Shown here piece by piece: positions 1-8,832 of a stretch of DNA of 64,000 nucleotides. The stretch comes from Paenibacillus phytohabitans (GTDB lineage Bacteria; Bacillota; Bacilli; Paenibacillales; Paenibacillaceae). A model generated the notes under the pieces. That model saw nothing but the letters and a program-made list of their open reading frames with translations. It was not told the DNA's origin and searched no databases. Numbering within the stretch: the first letter of the stretch is position 1; each line of letters begins with the position of its first letter. The stretch is taken from positions 62,001-126,000 of the forward strand of contig NZ_WHOB01000059.1 of assembly GCF_013141775.1 (NCBI RefSeq), read 5' to 3'. The position numbers were made by a program, and so were the translations under genes.

Positions 1-639
1 GTACCCGGTGCAGAAAGATTCCTGTTCCTGCCGACAGACCACAGCTTCTTCAGTGCCTGGATGTCTCCGCTCCTGTATACCGCCTTCAATCTCGGCATGG
101 CCCAGGCTGTGCTTGTTCCGCTGGCCCGGCATACTGAAGACGAACAGGCGCTTGTACGCGGAGGGATTCTGGGCGGAGCCGGAATCGGATTCATGCTGCT
201 GGCAGCCCATTTTGCCATGAGCTCACAGATGCCGGGAATTCTGCAGTTCGAGATTCCGATGGGCAGCATCGCCTTCCGGCTGGGTCCCGTCGTGCAGACG
301 ATTTTTCTGCTGCTGATCTTCATGGAAATCTTCAGTACCTTCGTCGCTGACATCTATGGGGTTAGCGTTCAACTGCAGCAGCGCCTGCCGGTCGCTCCAG
401 CCCTGGTAACCCCGCTGCTTATGCTGGTCTGTTATGTGTTCAGCCAATTCGGCTTCAGTTCCCTGCTCGGGGTATTCTACCCGATCTTCGGCGCCCTGTG
501 CCTGGTGTGGGCGGTCATGCTGATGCGTGCCCCCATGTCACAGCCGCCGCGGCCAAGCGGTCCGCCTGCCTCTGGAAGCGGAGGTAAGGGCATAACCATT
601 GTGGCGGTTAAGCCGGTGATCCGGACTACACGGAAATAA
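1..639 (+). CDS. YkvI-like integral membrane protein, 5' end outside window
   Basis: The reading frame is open from the first base and ends at a TAA at 637-639, so only the C-terminal 212 residues are present. They form about five to six hydrophobic segments separated by short loops, followed by a Pro/Gly/Ser-rich cytosolic-type tail. The pattern, including a Phe-Asn-Leu-Gly-Met-Ala-Gln stretch in a membrane helix, resembles the YkvI family of Firmicute membrane proteins, which are distantly related to amino-acid/Na+ symporters and have no firmly assigned substrate. The last 14 bp overlap the 3' end of the convergent yhaN-like gene. Family assignment is from memory; transport function is inference. 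Confidence 0.6.
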   Translation, partial: VPGAERFLFLPTDHSFFSAWMSPLLYTAFNLGMAQAVLVPLARHTEDEQALVRGGILGGAGIGFMLLAAHFAMSSQMPGILQFEIPMGSIAFRLGPVVQTIFLLLIFMEIFSTFVADIYGVSVQLQQRLPVAPALVTPLLMLVCYVFSQFGFSSLLGVFYPIFGALCLVWAVMLMRAPMSQPPRPSGPPASGSGGKGITIVAVKPVIRTTRK

Positions 640-3600
640 CCGCAGCGGCAGGAATAATTCCTGCAACTGCTTCGGCTACATGCCGGTGGCAGGTCATCAT
701 CACAATCTGACGGGATACCGACAATTCGCCAAGCAGTCCGAGGGCCGCATGCAGGCGGTGTTCATCAAAATTTACAAACAGATCATCAAAGAACAGAGGC
801 AGGTTCACCTGACTGCTCATGGTCTCTGAAAGGGCCAGCCGGATCGCCAGATACAGCTGTTCCGCCGTCCCCCGGCTAAGCAGCCCGCTGTCCATCAGCC
901 CGGCATCCTTATGCTCCGCCTTAAGCTCCTTGTGCCCGAGAGTCATTACGATCCGGCGGTACTCCCCATGCGTCAGCTTGGAGAAATATACAGAGGCAAG
1001 CTGCAGCACCTGCGGCTGCTTCTCCTGTTCATAGATCCGCCGCGTCCGTCCCATAAGCTCGGCCGCCAGCGCCGTTACCGCATATTGCCCGGCCAGATTA
1101 TGCAGCGCCGCCCGCTGTTCTTCCAGCTGCTGAAGCGCCGAGTCCTCCATGCACCGCCCCCTCAGGTCCTCCCGTTCCTGCAGCAGCTTGCCGCGCTGCT
1201 GGAGCAGGGAACTGCGTTCTTCCTCCAGGCTCAACACCACTTCTTCCGCCGCCATACGTTCCTGTTCAAGCAGCCGTGCATCGTGATGCTCCAGCAGCAA
1301 GAGCAGCTCTTCCTTGCCTTCCTGCTCCCATCCGCCAAACATCGCCAGCTCCCACTGCCGTACCGACCTCGTCAGCTCACTATGCCTCATCCAGGCGGAT
1401 GAACGGCGCAGGAATTGTTCACCGTCCTCAGCGCCGCCTTCCTGAAGGAGCCTGCTGCTCCGCCCGTTCAGCTCCTTCTGCTCCCTCCGGTTCGCAGCCA
1501 GCTCCTCATGAACTTCAATCAGCCGCGCCTCTATACTCTCCCTGCGCAGCAGCTCTGTCTTCAGCACCTCCCATTCCCGCTTCCGCAGCTCCAGCCAGGT
1601 TAGCAGTGAAAGAGAATCCGGTGAAGCTTGAGTTGAAGCCTGGGCTCCGGCAGGAGGTTCAGCTTGGGGCTCCGGCTGCGGGCCTGATTGTGAGTCGGGA
1701 TGTGCGGAAGAGATCAAAGTAACAGAGGAGTGATCCCTGCGGGCCTCGGCAGCAGCCTCAGTATCTCTAAGCAGAATCATCCCTTCCTGCTCATAAGCAG
1801 CGCACTCTGACTCCAGTCCGCTGAGCCGGAGGGATAATTTGCCCTGCTGGCGGAGCAGTTCATTGCCCTGCTCCGCCAGGGCGAAGATATCCGGCAGGCT
1901 GTCCGGTGACAGCCCTTCCGGCAGCCCCCGCTGGCGCAGCCATTCTTCATAACGAGCGGCCAGCTCTGTGAAGCTGGCTTCGGCATTGTCCAGCTCCTCT
2001 GCCAGTACCCGCTCCTGTCCGGCCAGCACCGCGAGCTCCGTGCGGCAGGCCTCGACTTCAGCCGTCTGCCGTTCGACGCGCTGGCGCCACGCATTCCACG
2101 CCTCCATCAGGCGGCGCAGCTCCTTCATCCCGGCCTCCAGCCCGCCGGCATCTTGCATCCCGCTCTCCGGCTTCGCCCCGGAGAGCATAAGCCCGCGCAG
2201 CCGCAGCATCTCCGCTGCGGCCTTGCCCGCCTCCCCGCCGCCCGGTGCAGGCGGCGGATTAACGGCCGCCGCTGCGCGCATGGCGGCCCACAGCCCCAGG
2301 TCCGCTGCGGCCAGCAGGCCGAGCGCGGACCACGCGCTGACCGGCGGCGCGCCGGTCAGCCATAGCGCAGGCGGCAGCAGCAGCGTAAGCGCTGCGCCCG
2401 CCTGCAGGAGGCGCCGGTAGCGCTGCGCCCGGCGCCCGTTCCCGCCGGGGCGGCTGTCCCCGGCGGCAGTGCCTCGGCGGCGCGGGACCTCCGCGCCGCC
2501 TGCAGAGCCGCTGAGCAGCGCTTCGCGCCAGCGCTCTGCGGCCTGCTGCAGCTCGTCCCACAGCTGCAGCAGTTCACGCGGGCTGCGCTTCGCAATGCCC
2601 GCGAAGTCCGCTGCGCCGCTGGCGTGTTCGCGCGCAAGCTGGCGCTCGGCCGCCTGCAGCGAAGCACTGGCGGCGGCCGTTCTGGCGCGGAGGCTCAGCA
2701 GCTCCGCGCCTCTGGTCTCCATTTGCCGGTCGTATCCGGCAAAGGACGCAGCGTAGCGCCGAGCGGCTTCCCGGTCCGCCGCGCTCGCTGCGAAGCCCGC
2801 CAGCTCAGCGGCGCTCCAGCCCGCGCCAATGCTGCGCAGGATTCGCTGGAGCTGTTCGCCCAGCGCGGCAAGCTCACCCGTCAGCCGCTGCCGCTCCGTG
2901 CGCTTGTCCTCATAGCTGCCCCGTCTGCGGTCCAGCGCTTCGAGAGCCGGCCCCTGCTGCTCCAGCAGGGAATCAGGCGGATTCGCGGCAAGCTCAGCCG
3001 CAAGCTCTGCCTGCAGCCGTTCCAGGCGGAACGCCGCGCCCTGCAACCCCCGCAGATCACCCTCCAGTGACTTCCAGCGGTCCACTCCAGCTTCAGGGAA
3101 CGCATCGATCTGCGGAAGCTCTGCCAGCTCAAGCCGGGCTTCAGACCATTTCAGCCACAGCTCGCGGATTTCCTGTGCCTTCCGCAGCTTAAGCAGCCGG
3201 TCTGCCGCGGTTTCCCGGCTATCTTTCATCTGTAACAGCTTCTGCTCTACCGCTTCCAGAGCCAGGGTATTCTCATTATATCTGGGCAGATAGGAACGGC
3301 TCTCCGCTACCTCCCGTTCCAGCTTCTCAATAGACTGCAGAATCTTGGCGGCATCCTGTACCTTGCCCCGAGGCTTATAGAGCTTCTCGGCATCCTGGAC
3401 CAGGCGTTTCTCCGCCCGCATAATCTCACCGCCGCCGCCCATCCCGGCATGGAACAGGTAGCTGCTCATCTCACCGGACTGCAGCGCGCCAAGCTCCTGC
3501 AGCTCGTCCAGCGAGACGGCGAACAGCTGGCGGAACATACTCCGCGAGATGCCGCCCAGCAGGCGGCGCTCCAGCTCAGCCTGCGGCAGCTCCTCAGTGG

Positions 3601-3928
3601 TTCCATCCGGATGGCTAAGTGTAATCTGCAGCTTCTCTCCTCTTCCCGGTCCTTCACCGCCGGAAGCAAACCGGCGGATCGTCCAGAGGGCGCCTGTATC
3701 GTCACGCGCATTCAGCACCCCGCCATGTGTTCCACCCTGCAGCGGCTCATACCGCTCGGCAGGATACGCCCTGCCGGGGATGCCGTACAGCATCGCGCGG
3801 ATAAACTGCAGGGTAGTGCTTTTGCCGGCTTCATTACGCCCGAAGAGCACAGTGACCCCTTCGTTCAGCTTCATCTCCCGCCGGGCCAGACGGCCATAGC
3901 CGTCAATCCGCAAAGACTCAATTTTCAT
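626..3928 (-). CDS. yhaN: YhaN-like AAA ATPase (SbcC/Rad50-like)
   Basis: This 1100-residue protein has a Rad50/SbcC layout. A Walker A motif (GRNEAGKST) lies at about residues 30-38, followed by long Glu/Gln/Arg/Leu-rich coiled coil. The C-terminal lobe carries the signature and Walker B region, ending FFDDLFVNFDE. Its first codon overlaps the stop of the upstream YhaO-like nuclease (ATGA), the usual Mre11-Rad50 type pairing, so it probably powers that nuclease on DNA ends. Around residues 503-555 there are two hydrophobic stretches split by a short Pro/Gly turn, which look like a membrane hairpin inside the coiled coil. The middle third (about 2200-2900) is far richer in G+C and Ala/Arg codons than the rest of the window. 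Confidence 0.9.
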   Translation of the reverse strand: MKIESLRIDGYGRLARREMKLNEGVTVLFGRNEAGKSTTLQFIRAMLYGIPGRAYPAERYEPLQGGTHGGVLNARDDTGALWTIRRFASGGEGPGRGEKLQITLSHPDGTTEELPQAELERRLLGGISRSMFRQLFAVSLDELQELGALQSGEMSSYLFHAGMGGGGEIMRAEKRLVQDAEKLYKPRGKVQDAAKILQSIEKLEREVAESRSYLPRYNENTLALEAVEQKLLQMKDSRETAADRLLKLRKAQEIRELWLKWSEARLELAELPQIDAFPEAGVDRWKSLEGDLRGLQGAAFRLERLQAELAAELAANPPDSLLEQQGPALEALDRRRGSYEDKRTERQRLTGELAALGEQLQRILRSIGAGWSAAELAGFAASAADREAARRYAASFAGYDRQMETRGAELLSLRARTAAASASLQAAERQLAREHASGAADFAGIAKRSPRELLQLWDELQQAAERWREALLSGSAGGAEVPRRRGTAAGDSRPGGNGRRAQRYRRLLQAGAALTLLLPPALWLTGAPPVSAWSALGLLAAADLGLWAAMRAAAAVNPPPAPGGGEAGKAAAEMLRLRGLMLSGAKPESGMQDAGGLEAGMKELRRLMEAWNAWRQRVERQTAEVEACRTELAVLAGQERVLAEELDNAEASFTELAARYEEWLRQRGLPEGLSPDSLPDIFALAEQGNELLRQQGKLSLRLSGLESECAAYEQEGMILLRDTEAAAEARRDHSSVTLISSAHPDSQSGPQPEPQAEPPAGAQASTQASPDSLSLLTWLELRKREWEVLKTELLRRESIEARLIEVHEELAANRREQKELNGRSSRLLQEGGAEDGEQFLRRSSAWMRHSELTRSVRQWELAMFGGWEQEGKEELLLLLEHHDARLLEQERMAAEEVVLSLEEERSSLLQQRGKLLQEREDLRGRCMEDSALQQLEEQRAALHNLAGQYAVTALAAELMGRTRRIYEQEKQPQVLQLASVYFSKLTHGEYRRIVMTLGHKELKAEHKDAGLMDSGLLSRGTAEQLYLAIRLALSETMSSQVNLPLFFDDLFVNFDEHRLHAALGLLGELSVSRQIVMMTCHRHVAEAVAGIIPAAAVISV

Positions 3929-5397
3929 TCAGCATCCCCCCGCTCCCGCCATACAGTCAGGTCTGCCACTTCCCTGTCACTGTCCTCTTCCTCCGGCATC
4001 ACCATATTCACCGCTGATCCGCCGGCTCCGTCTCTTTCCGAGGGTCCGTTGGCCCGGGCAGACACAACCTCTTCTCCTGCCGCAGGACTCTGCGGCACAG
4101 TAGCCTGCTCCTCTACTCCGCTGAGCAGCACAATGCCCAGCTCCGCAGCACTGCCCAGCCACTCCCGCTTCTCTTCGCTCCCTGTGGACATGAGCAGCTT
4201 GCGCAGCTCCTGATTCTCCATTAGCGGCCTTAGCGCGGTAGAGATCAGTTCCTCCAGCTCCTGCTCGTTCCCGCCGCTCCGTCCGGCAAGCCGCAGCATT
4301 TCGCCGAGGAAGCTGTCCTCCAGCAGCAGACGGCCCCGGTCAATAGCCAGTCCCGTTTCTATAGAGAAGCCTTCGGTCCATACGAGCCCCGCATACTCCT
4401 TACGTTCCGCACGGACCGTTTCCCTCCGCTGCAGCTCAACGAGCAGATCATCTGCAGCCCCCTTCTCCGTTAGCACCTTATGTATAGCTCCCCGCCCGGT
4501 CAGACGGAACCTTACGACAGACATCAGCTGAGGTGTTTCTGCCCGGAGGTCTTCAACCGCATTCTCAACGGCCCGCGTCCACTCAGCCTCATCCGCCAGA
4601 CCCTCCACCGGGATCTCACGGACCTTCCAGCGCACACTGTCCAGTTCATGGAAGGTCAGCGACGCAGCACCTTCTGCATCCACGTGGACGGTATAGCAGC
4701 CTTTAGGGCCAGTCTCTTTAATACTTCGTCCCTGAATATTTCCCGGATAGACAATCGGCGGACGATCATGCAGAATACTGCGTTTATGAATATGCCCCAG
4801 CGCCCAATAGTCGTAGCCCCTGCCGATCAGATCCTTGCGGCTGCACGGAGAGTACGTCTCATGCTGGAGATCCCCGTCCACATTGCCGTGCAGTAAGGCA
4901 ATGTGGAACAAGCTGCTGCCCGGCTGACGGTTATACCGCAGCGCCGTATTCTCAGTCACCTTGGCAGTTGGATAGGAGATTCCGCTGATCACGGCTACCT
5001 CCCTGCCATCCTCTCTGCGGCGGGCGATAGCCTGTTCCGGTTCGCTGCCGCCGAACACTGTAACATGATCAGGCGGTGCCTCTGCCAGACGCGGGCCGTC
5101 CAGCGGATCATGATTTCCGTGAATCAGGAATACCTGAATCCCGTGCAGCCCGAGTTCCTCCAGCGCTTCCCGGAACCGGAGCTGGCCCTGAAGAGAAGCA
5201 TCGGAGACATCATAGACATCCCCGCTGATCACTACGAAATCTACCTTTTGCTCTATAGCTACGCCAACAAGCCGCCCGAGGGCGGCGAAGGTGGACTCCC
5301 GGAGATAGGAGCGTATGGCCTGCGGAAGATGGGACAGCCCTGCAAAGCGGCTATCCAGATGCAGATCCGCAGCATGCAGGAATCGAAAAGGAATCAT
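3925..5397 (-). CDS. yhaO: YhaO-like metallophosphoesterase / DNA repair exonuclease
   Basis: A 490-residue calcineurin-like phosphoesterase with the Mre11/SbcD metal-binding set: HAADLHLD at 8-15, GDVYD at 59-63, GNHD at 94-97, then a LLHGNVDGD stretch and GHIHKR. It should be the two-metal nuclease partner of the YhaN-like ATPase encoded immediately downstream with a 4-bp overlap. It is longer than I remember for Bacillus YhaO (about 400 residues). The extra sequence is an acidic, Gly/Ser/Glu-rich C-terminal tail after about residue 420, which may be a flexible linker to the ATPase. Four bases separate its start from the glycosyltransferase stop upstream, so the three genes probably form one transcript. 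Confidence 0.9.
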   Translation of the reverse strand: MIPFRFLHAADLHLDSRFAGLSHLPQAIRSYLRESTFAALGRLVGVAIEQKVDFVVISGDVYDVSDASLQGQLRFREALEELGLHGIQVFLIHGNHDPLDGPRLAEAPPDHVTVFGGSEPEQAIARRREDGREVAVISGISYPTAKVTENTALRYNRQPGSSLFHIALLHGNVDGDLQHETYSPCSRKDLIGRGYDYWALGHIHKRSILHDRPPIVYPGNIQGRSIKETGPKGCYTVHVDAEGAASLTFHELDSVRWKVREIPVEGLADEAEWTRAVENAVEDLRAETPQLMSVVRFRLTGRGAIHKVLTEKGAADDLLVELQRRETVRAERKEYAGLVWTEGFSIETGLAIDRGRLLLEDSFLGEMLRLAGRSGGNEQELEELISTALRPLMENQELRKLLMSTGSEEKREWLGSAAELGIVLLSGVEEQATVPQSPAAGEEVVSARANGPSERDGAGGSAVNMVMPEEEDSDREVADLTVWRERGDAE

Positions 5398-5401
5398 AAC
5401 C

Positions 5402-6538
5402 TCACCCCTTCATTCCCGGCTGAAACTGCAGGTAAGTCTTCTTCAGTTCATTGGCTACCCGGGTCAGGGAATAGAGGCTCTTGGCCTTATCCCAGGCCGA
5501 ACGGGACAGCTCATAACGGTAGCCGGGATCACTGATCACTTTCTCAAGGGCATCCGCCAGGCCCAGCTCATCATCCGGATTCACCAGCAGCCCGTTGACG
5601 CCATCTTCAATCTGCTCGGGAATCCCGCCGACATTCGTCCCGACAAGTGCAAGGCAGCTGAGTGCAGCTTCCGCAAAAACTGACCCGAACGCTTCCGCCC
5701 GCGAAGGGAGGACAAAAATATCAAAGAACGGCATGAATTCCTCCGGATGCAGCGTATAGCCGTAAAAGATCGTTTCATTATAAATCCCCAGGTCCTGCGC
5801 CAGCTGCTCCAGCTCCGCCCGGCTCGGTCCATCCCCGATAATATGCAGTACATATTCATGGCCCCGCTTTTTGAGCTCGGCACAAGCCTTGAACAGTGTA
5901 TCTATCCCTTTGGCCGGTACCAGACGGGTAACAGTGACCAGCTGCGGAATATCATTGTCATGCGGCACAGGCTTGAATCTCTTCTCGTCGAACCCGTTGG
6001 GAATGACACCGACGCTCGCAGGATGATCTATATATGGAGTTAAATATTCGGCAAAAGCGCGCGAAACCGTCATCAGCCTGTCGCTGACATGCTCCAGCTC
6101 CCGGTAAATCGAGACCAGAAACTGATGCTCCAGGCCGCCCTCCTGGATGGCTCCATTCAGAATCAGCTCGCGTTCATAGCTGGAGTGCAGCGTTTGAATT
6201 AAAGGAATTTCCGGATATATTCTCTTCATCGCCAGCCCGGCAATCGGGTGATGGGCATGGATCAGATCATAGCTTTTGCTCATCCGCAGCTTCGTCCACC
6301 AAATATAATCACGGTAGGTTTGGATATATTTTTGCACAACCGGACTTTCGCCGTACTGTGTCCAGTCAAAGGTTTCAAAGACAATCTCTTCGCGTCCCTT
6401 GCCCCGGATCCGTTTGGGCAGCCAGAACAAATCCATCTCCCAGCGGCTGGACCGGAAGCGTTCCTGCAGATAAGGGATCATAGAAGATACACCACCGGGC
6501 TGCTCCGGCGGGAAGAATAGCGCTTGCAGCAAGTTCAT
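5402..6538 (-). CDS. Glycosyltransferase family 4
   Basis: A two-domain GT-B fold glycosyltransferase. The N-terminal domain has a glycine-rich loop (PEQPGGVSS) for the acceptor side. The C-terminal domain has the GT4 nucleotide-sugar elements: VTRLVPAKG, HIIGDGP and the EX7E motif (E285 to E293, counted from the upstream ATG at 6547). The ATG at 6538 is preferred because AAGGGAG then sits 9 bp upstream; it would abut the 6547 ATG directly. No signal peptide or membrane span, so a cytosolic or peripheral enzyme. The sugar and acceptor cannot be told from sequence. It is the first gene of the run leading into yhaO-yhaN, an unexpected neighbour for a DNA nuclease pair. Confidence 0.85.
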   Translation of the reverse strand: MNLLQALFFPPEQPGGVSSMIPYLQERFRSSRWEMDLFWLPKRIRGKGREEIVFETFDWTQYGESPVVQKYIQTYRDYIWWTKLRMSKSYDLIHAHHPIAGLAMKRIYPEIPLIQTLHSSYERELILNGAIQEGGLEHQFLVSIYRELEHVSDRLMTVSRAFAEYLTPYIDHPASVGVIPNGFDEKRFKPVPHDNDIPQLVTVTRLVPAKGIDTLFKACAELKKRGHEYVLHIIGDGPSRAELEQLAQDLGIYNETIFYGYTLHPEEFMPFFDIFVLPSRAEAFGSVFAEAALSCLALVGTNVGGIPEQIEDGVNGLLVNPDDELGLADALEKVISDPGYRYELSRSAWDKAKSLYSLTRVANELKKTYLQFQPGMKG

Positions 6539-6728
6539 AAGGTACATCTCCCTTTACAATTGCCCTGATTACGGTGAGACCCGGCAATTATGATATAGTT
6601 GTGTATATGTAGAAGTACAATTACAGGTACGCTAAGGTCCATACTTTGATTTTATCGGTATCTACCTGAAACAGCAACTAAGATGACAGCTTTACTTATC
6701 TTGGATTTTGATTAGAGGAGAATGACGT

Positions 6729-8135
6729 ATGAATGAAGAACGGCTGCCTGCCGCTTACACCGCTGACATTAGAGAGATGCTGGGGGATACGGCAGACGCT
6801 TTTCTGGAGAGCTATCATGCACGGCGGACCCAGGGTCTGCGGTTCAATGGTTTAAAAAGCATTTCAGATCCGGGCCGCACAGCTGCGGAACAAGCAATAT
6901 CCCAATTTAGCCTGTCGCCGGTACCTTGGTGTCCTGCAGGATTTTATTATGAAGAGCCTGCACGGCCGGGGAGACATCCTTATCATACCGCCGGACTATA
7001 TTATATTCAGGAGCCCTCGGCAATGTCCGCAGCTGAGCTGCTTGGACCGCTTCCCGGGGAGACTGTACTCGATCTGGCTGCCGCACCGGGAGGCAAAACC
7101 ACCCATATTGCCGCGCTGATGCAGGGACAAGGCTTGCTGATATCCAATGAAATACATCCGGAACGGGCCAAAATACTCGCAGAAAATGTAGAGCGGCTTG
7201 GGATAGCTAACGCGCTTGTCACCTCGGCAACCCCGGGGGAACTCTCCAAGCGGTTCCCTGAAGTTTTTGACCGGATTATGCTTGATGCCCCTTGCTCCGG
7301 TGAAGGAATGTTCCGCAAAGATCCTGCTGCCGTAAGCGAATGGTCACCGAAGCATGTGGAGATGTGCGCGGCCAGACAGTGGGATATATTGCAGGATGCC
7401 TACCTGATGCTGAAGCCGGGCGGCAGTATGGTTTACTCGACCTGCACCTTTAACCGCAAAGAAAACGAGGAGACAATGGAACGCTTCGTACAGAGCTATC
7501 CCGATATGGAGCTGATCGTTACGAAACGGCTGTGGCCTCATTTGGAAAAAGGAGAAGGGCATTTCGTAGCCCTGCTGCGCAAGGCAGTTGTAGAGGAAGA
7601 TGCCGAACCTGCACAGCGTCAGGGCCGCAGCAAACGCGGAGACCGCGGCAAGAACAGTCCGAAAGTAAGCTCCTCGCTCCGGGATGCCTATCAGCAGTTT
7701 ATGAGCTGGTCGTCGGTAGAACTGCCCGGGTTTGCCGGAAGCGGCGTACCGCTTCTCTTCGGTGAATCCCTGTATCTGCTGCCTGAAACATTCAATGACC
7801 GGCTGCATACCGGCCTGCTCGACGGCCTTAAGGTTCCGCGTGCCGGACTGCATATTGCCCACTTGAAGAAAAACCGGATTGAACCCGCCCACGCTCTGGC
7901 TATGGCGCTGAGACCGGATCAGGCGGCGCGGAGCTATGATATGCCTGCCGGGGGTCCGGAAATTCAGGCCTGGTTGCGCGGAGAGAGTCTGCCCGTTCCG
8001 GCCAGCCTGCATGGCTGGACACTGGTCAGTGTGGATGGCTTGCCCGTAGGCTGGGGCAAAGCCAGCTCCGGCCAGCTGAAGAATCATCTGCCCAAGGGCC
8101 TGCGGATTCTGAAAGCCCATATTGATGAGGTTTAG
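6729..8135 (+). CDS. rRNA m5C methyltransferase, NOL1/NOP2/Sun family (RsmF-like), copy 1
   Basis: A 468-residue SAM-dependent RNA cytosine-5 methyltransferase. Motif I is VLDLAAAPGGKTT, followed by DAPCSGEGMFRKD with the release cysteine and VYSTCTF with the nucleophilic cysteine, the two-cysteine pair of the RsmB/RsmF/NSUN family. The C-terminal third ends in a PUA-like region (SVDGLPVGWGKASSGQLKNHLPKG) typical of RsmF. Start supported by AGAGGAG 9 bp upstream. A second member of the same family lies at 11319-12926 on the other strand. Methylation of a cytosine in 16S or 23S rRNA is the likely job; the exact base cannot be read from sequence. Confidence 0.9.
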   Translation: MNEERLPAAYTADIREMLGDTADAFLESYHARRTQGLRFNGLKSISDPGRTAAEQAISQFSLSPVPWCPAGFYYEEPARPGRHPYHTAGLYYIQEPSAMSAAELLGPLPGETVLDLAAAPGGKTTHIAALMQGQGLLISNEIHPERAKILAENVERLGIANALVTSATPGELSKRFPEVFDRIMLDAPCSGEGMFRKDPAAVSEWSPKHVEMCAARQWDILQDAYLMLKPGGSMVYSTCTFNRKENEETMERFVQSYPDMELIVTKRLWPHLEKGEGHFVALLRKAVVEEDAEPAQRQGRSKRGDRGKNSPKVSSSLRDAYQQFMSWSSVELPGFAGSGVPLLFGESLYLLPETFNDRLHTGLLDGLKVPRAGLHIAHLKKNRIEPAHALAMALRPDQAARSYDMPAGGPEIQAWLRGESLPVPASLHGWTLVSVDGLPVGWGKASSGQLKNHLPKGLRILKAHIDEV

Positions 8136-8250
8136 GCTGCTGACCAGTTCAGGGAGCCTCCTTACGCATATGATGTCATTATCCCATGGAGCTCCGCTGA
8201 ACTACTAACGCGGCAATGGGAACAGACATGAGTCAAGGGAGGAATCAGAC

Positions 8251-8340
8251 ATGGGTGCAGTTCCAGGCTTCACATCGACCGGTGCGATTTTGGTGCTCTT
8301 CATATTGCTCGTAATCATTTCCCGTTCGTTGTTTGTCTAA
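8251..8340 (+). CDS. Tiny single-span membrane peptide, YjcZ-like (29 aa), copy 1
   Basis: A 29-codon gene preceded by AAGGGAGG at 8 bp and followed by a strong terminator. The product is a short polar head (MGAVPGFTSTG) and one hydrophobic helix (AILVLFILLVIISRSLFV). It is nearly identical in plan to the 31-residue product at 31623-31718, both sharing TSTG-ILVLFILLVII and an Arg near the end. This matches the bacillar YjcZ-type sporulation-associated tiny membrane proteins. Conservation of the paralogue, ribosome site and terminator makes it real despite its length. Role in the spore is inferred from the family only. Confidence 0.8.
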   Translation: MGAVPGFTSTGAILVLFILLVIISRSLFV

Positions 8341-8371
8341 TTCCGCTTAAGCAGCATAGCGTATAGACACA

Positions 8372-8415
8372 AGCGGCCCGGCCGTTCCTTTCAGGAGCGG
8401 CAAGGCTGCTTTTTT
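8372..8415 (+). terminator. Intrinsic terminator after tiny peptide gene
   Basis: GCCGTTCCT and AGGAGCGGC pair across a TTC loop, extended by an outer AGCGGCC/GGCTGCT stem and followed by six T residues. Confidence 0.85.
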
Positions 8416-8490
8416 GCGTTTTTTATTTGCACTTTTCATTTGCACTTTTTATTTTCACTTTACATTTCCACTTTTTATTTGCGTCTTTAT
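8416..8490. repeat. Short T-rich direct repeats (TTTGCACTTTT type)
   Basis: Directly after the terminator the sequence repeats TTTGCACTTTT with small variations (TTTGCAC, TTTTCAC, TTTCCAC followed by TTTTTAT) about every 13-14 bp, four to five times. No gene reads through it convincingly. Confidence 0.6.
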
Positions 8491-8619
8491 CTGAACGGAA
8501 CTCCACAAAAAAAGCACAGCACAGAGCCGCCAAGGCACTGAACCATGCTTTATGTGGTCTTCGTCTTCTGCAAGCTTCACTGATCCTGAATGCGACGAAG
8601 CAGCCCGGGCTGTGGGAAT

Positions 8620-8801
8620 AGTTGGATTTTCAACACTTAATCATTCCGTCTCTGCTGCTTTGCCAATAATAAGTGGATAATCGTCACTAAATCCGCCCAT
8701 ATTCCCGATATTCTCCAGAGGGAGTGGAATTAAGTGCCTTTTTTCCAACTGCTGCCCTGTGTCCGGAGATTTCTGCATAATTAGATGACGTTTTTCCACT
8801 T
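8620..8801. repeat. Array Y: four imperfect palindromes (AAGTGG type) at 51/61-bp pitch
   Basis: Four units related to AAGTGG-N6-TCACT. Centres are near 8628, 8680, 8741.5 and 8791.5, giving steps of about 52, 61 and 50 bp. Units 1 and 4 are inverted relative to 2 and 3: unit 1 reversed (ATTAAGTGTTGAAAATCC) matches unit 3 (ATTAAGTGCCTTTTTTCC), and unit 4 reversed (GATAAGTGGAAAAACGTC) matches unit 2 (AATAAGTGGATAATCGTC). This fills most of the gap between the tiny peptide gene and the HAD phosphatase gene. Confidence 0.7.
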
Positions 8802-8832
8802 ATCACACCGCCGGGGCCAATCAAGACAGAAG

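Noticed and set aside
626..5397. Anti-phage defence system based on the SMC-like ATPase and nuclease
   Set aside because: The pair matches the housekeeping YhaO/YhaN type and has no defence neighbours.
8427..8621. 64-codon frame starting in the T-rich repeats
   Set aside because: Composition follows the TTTGCACTTTT repeat; no ribosome site.
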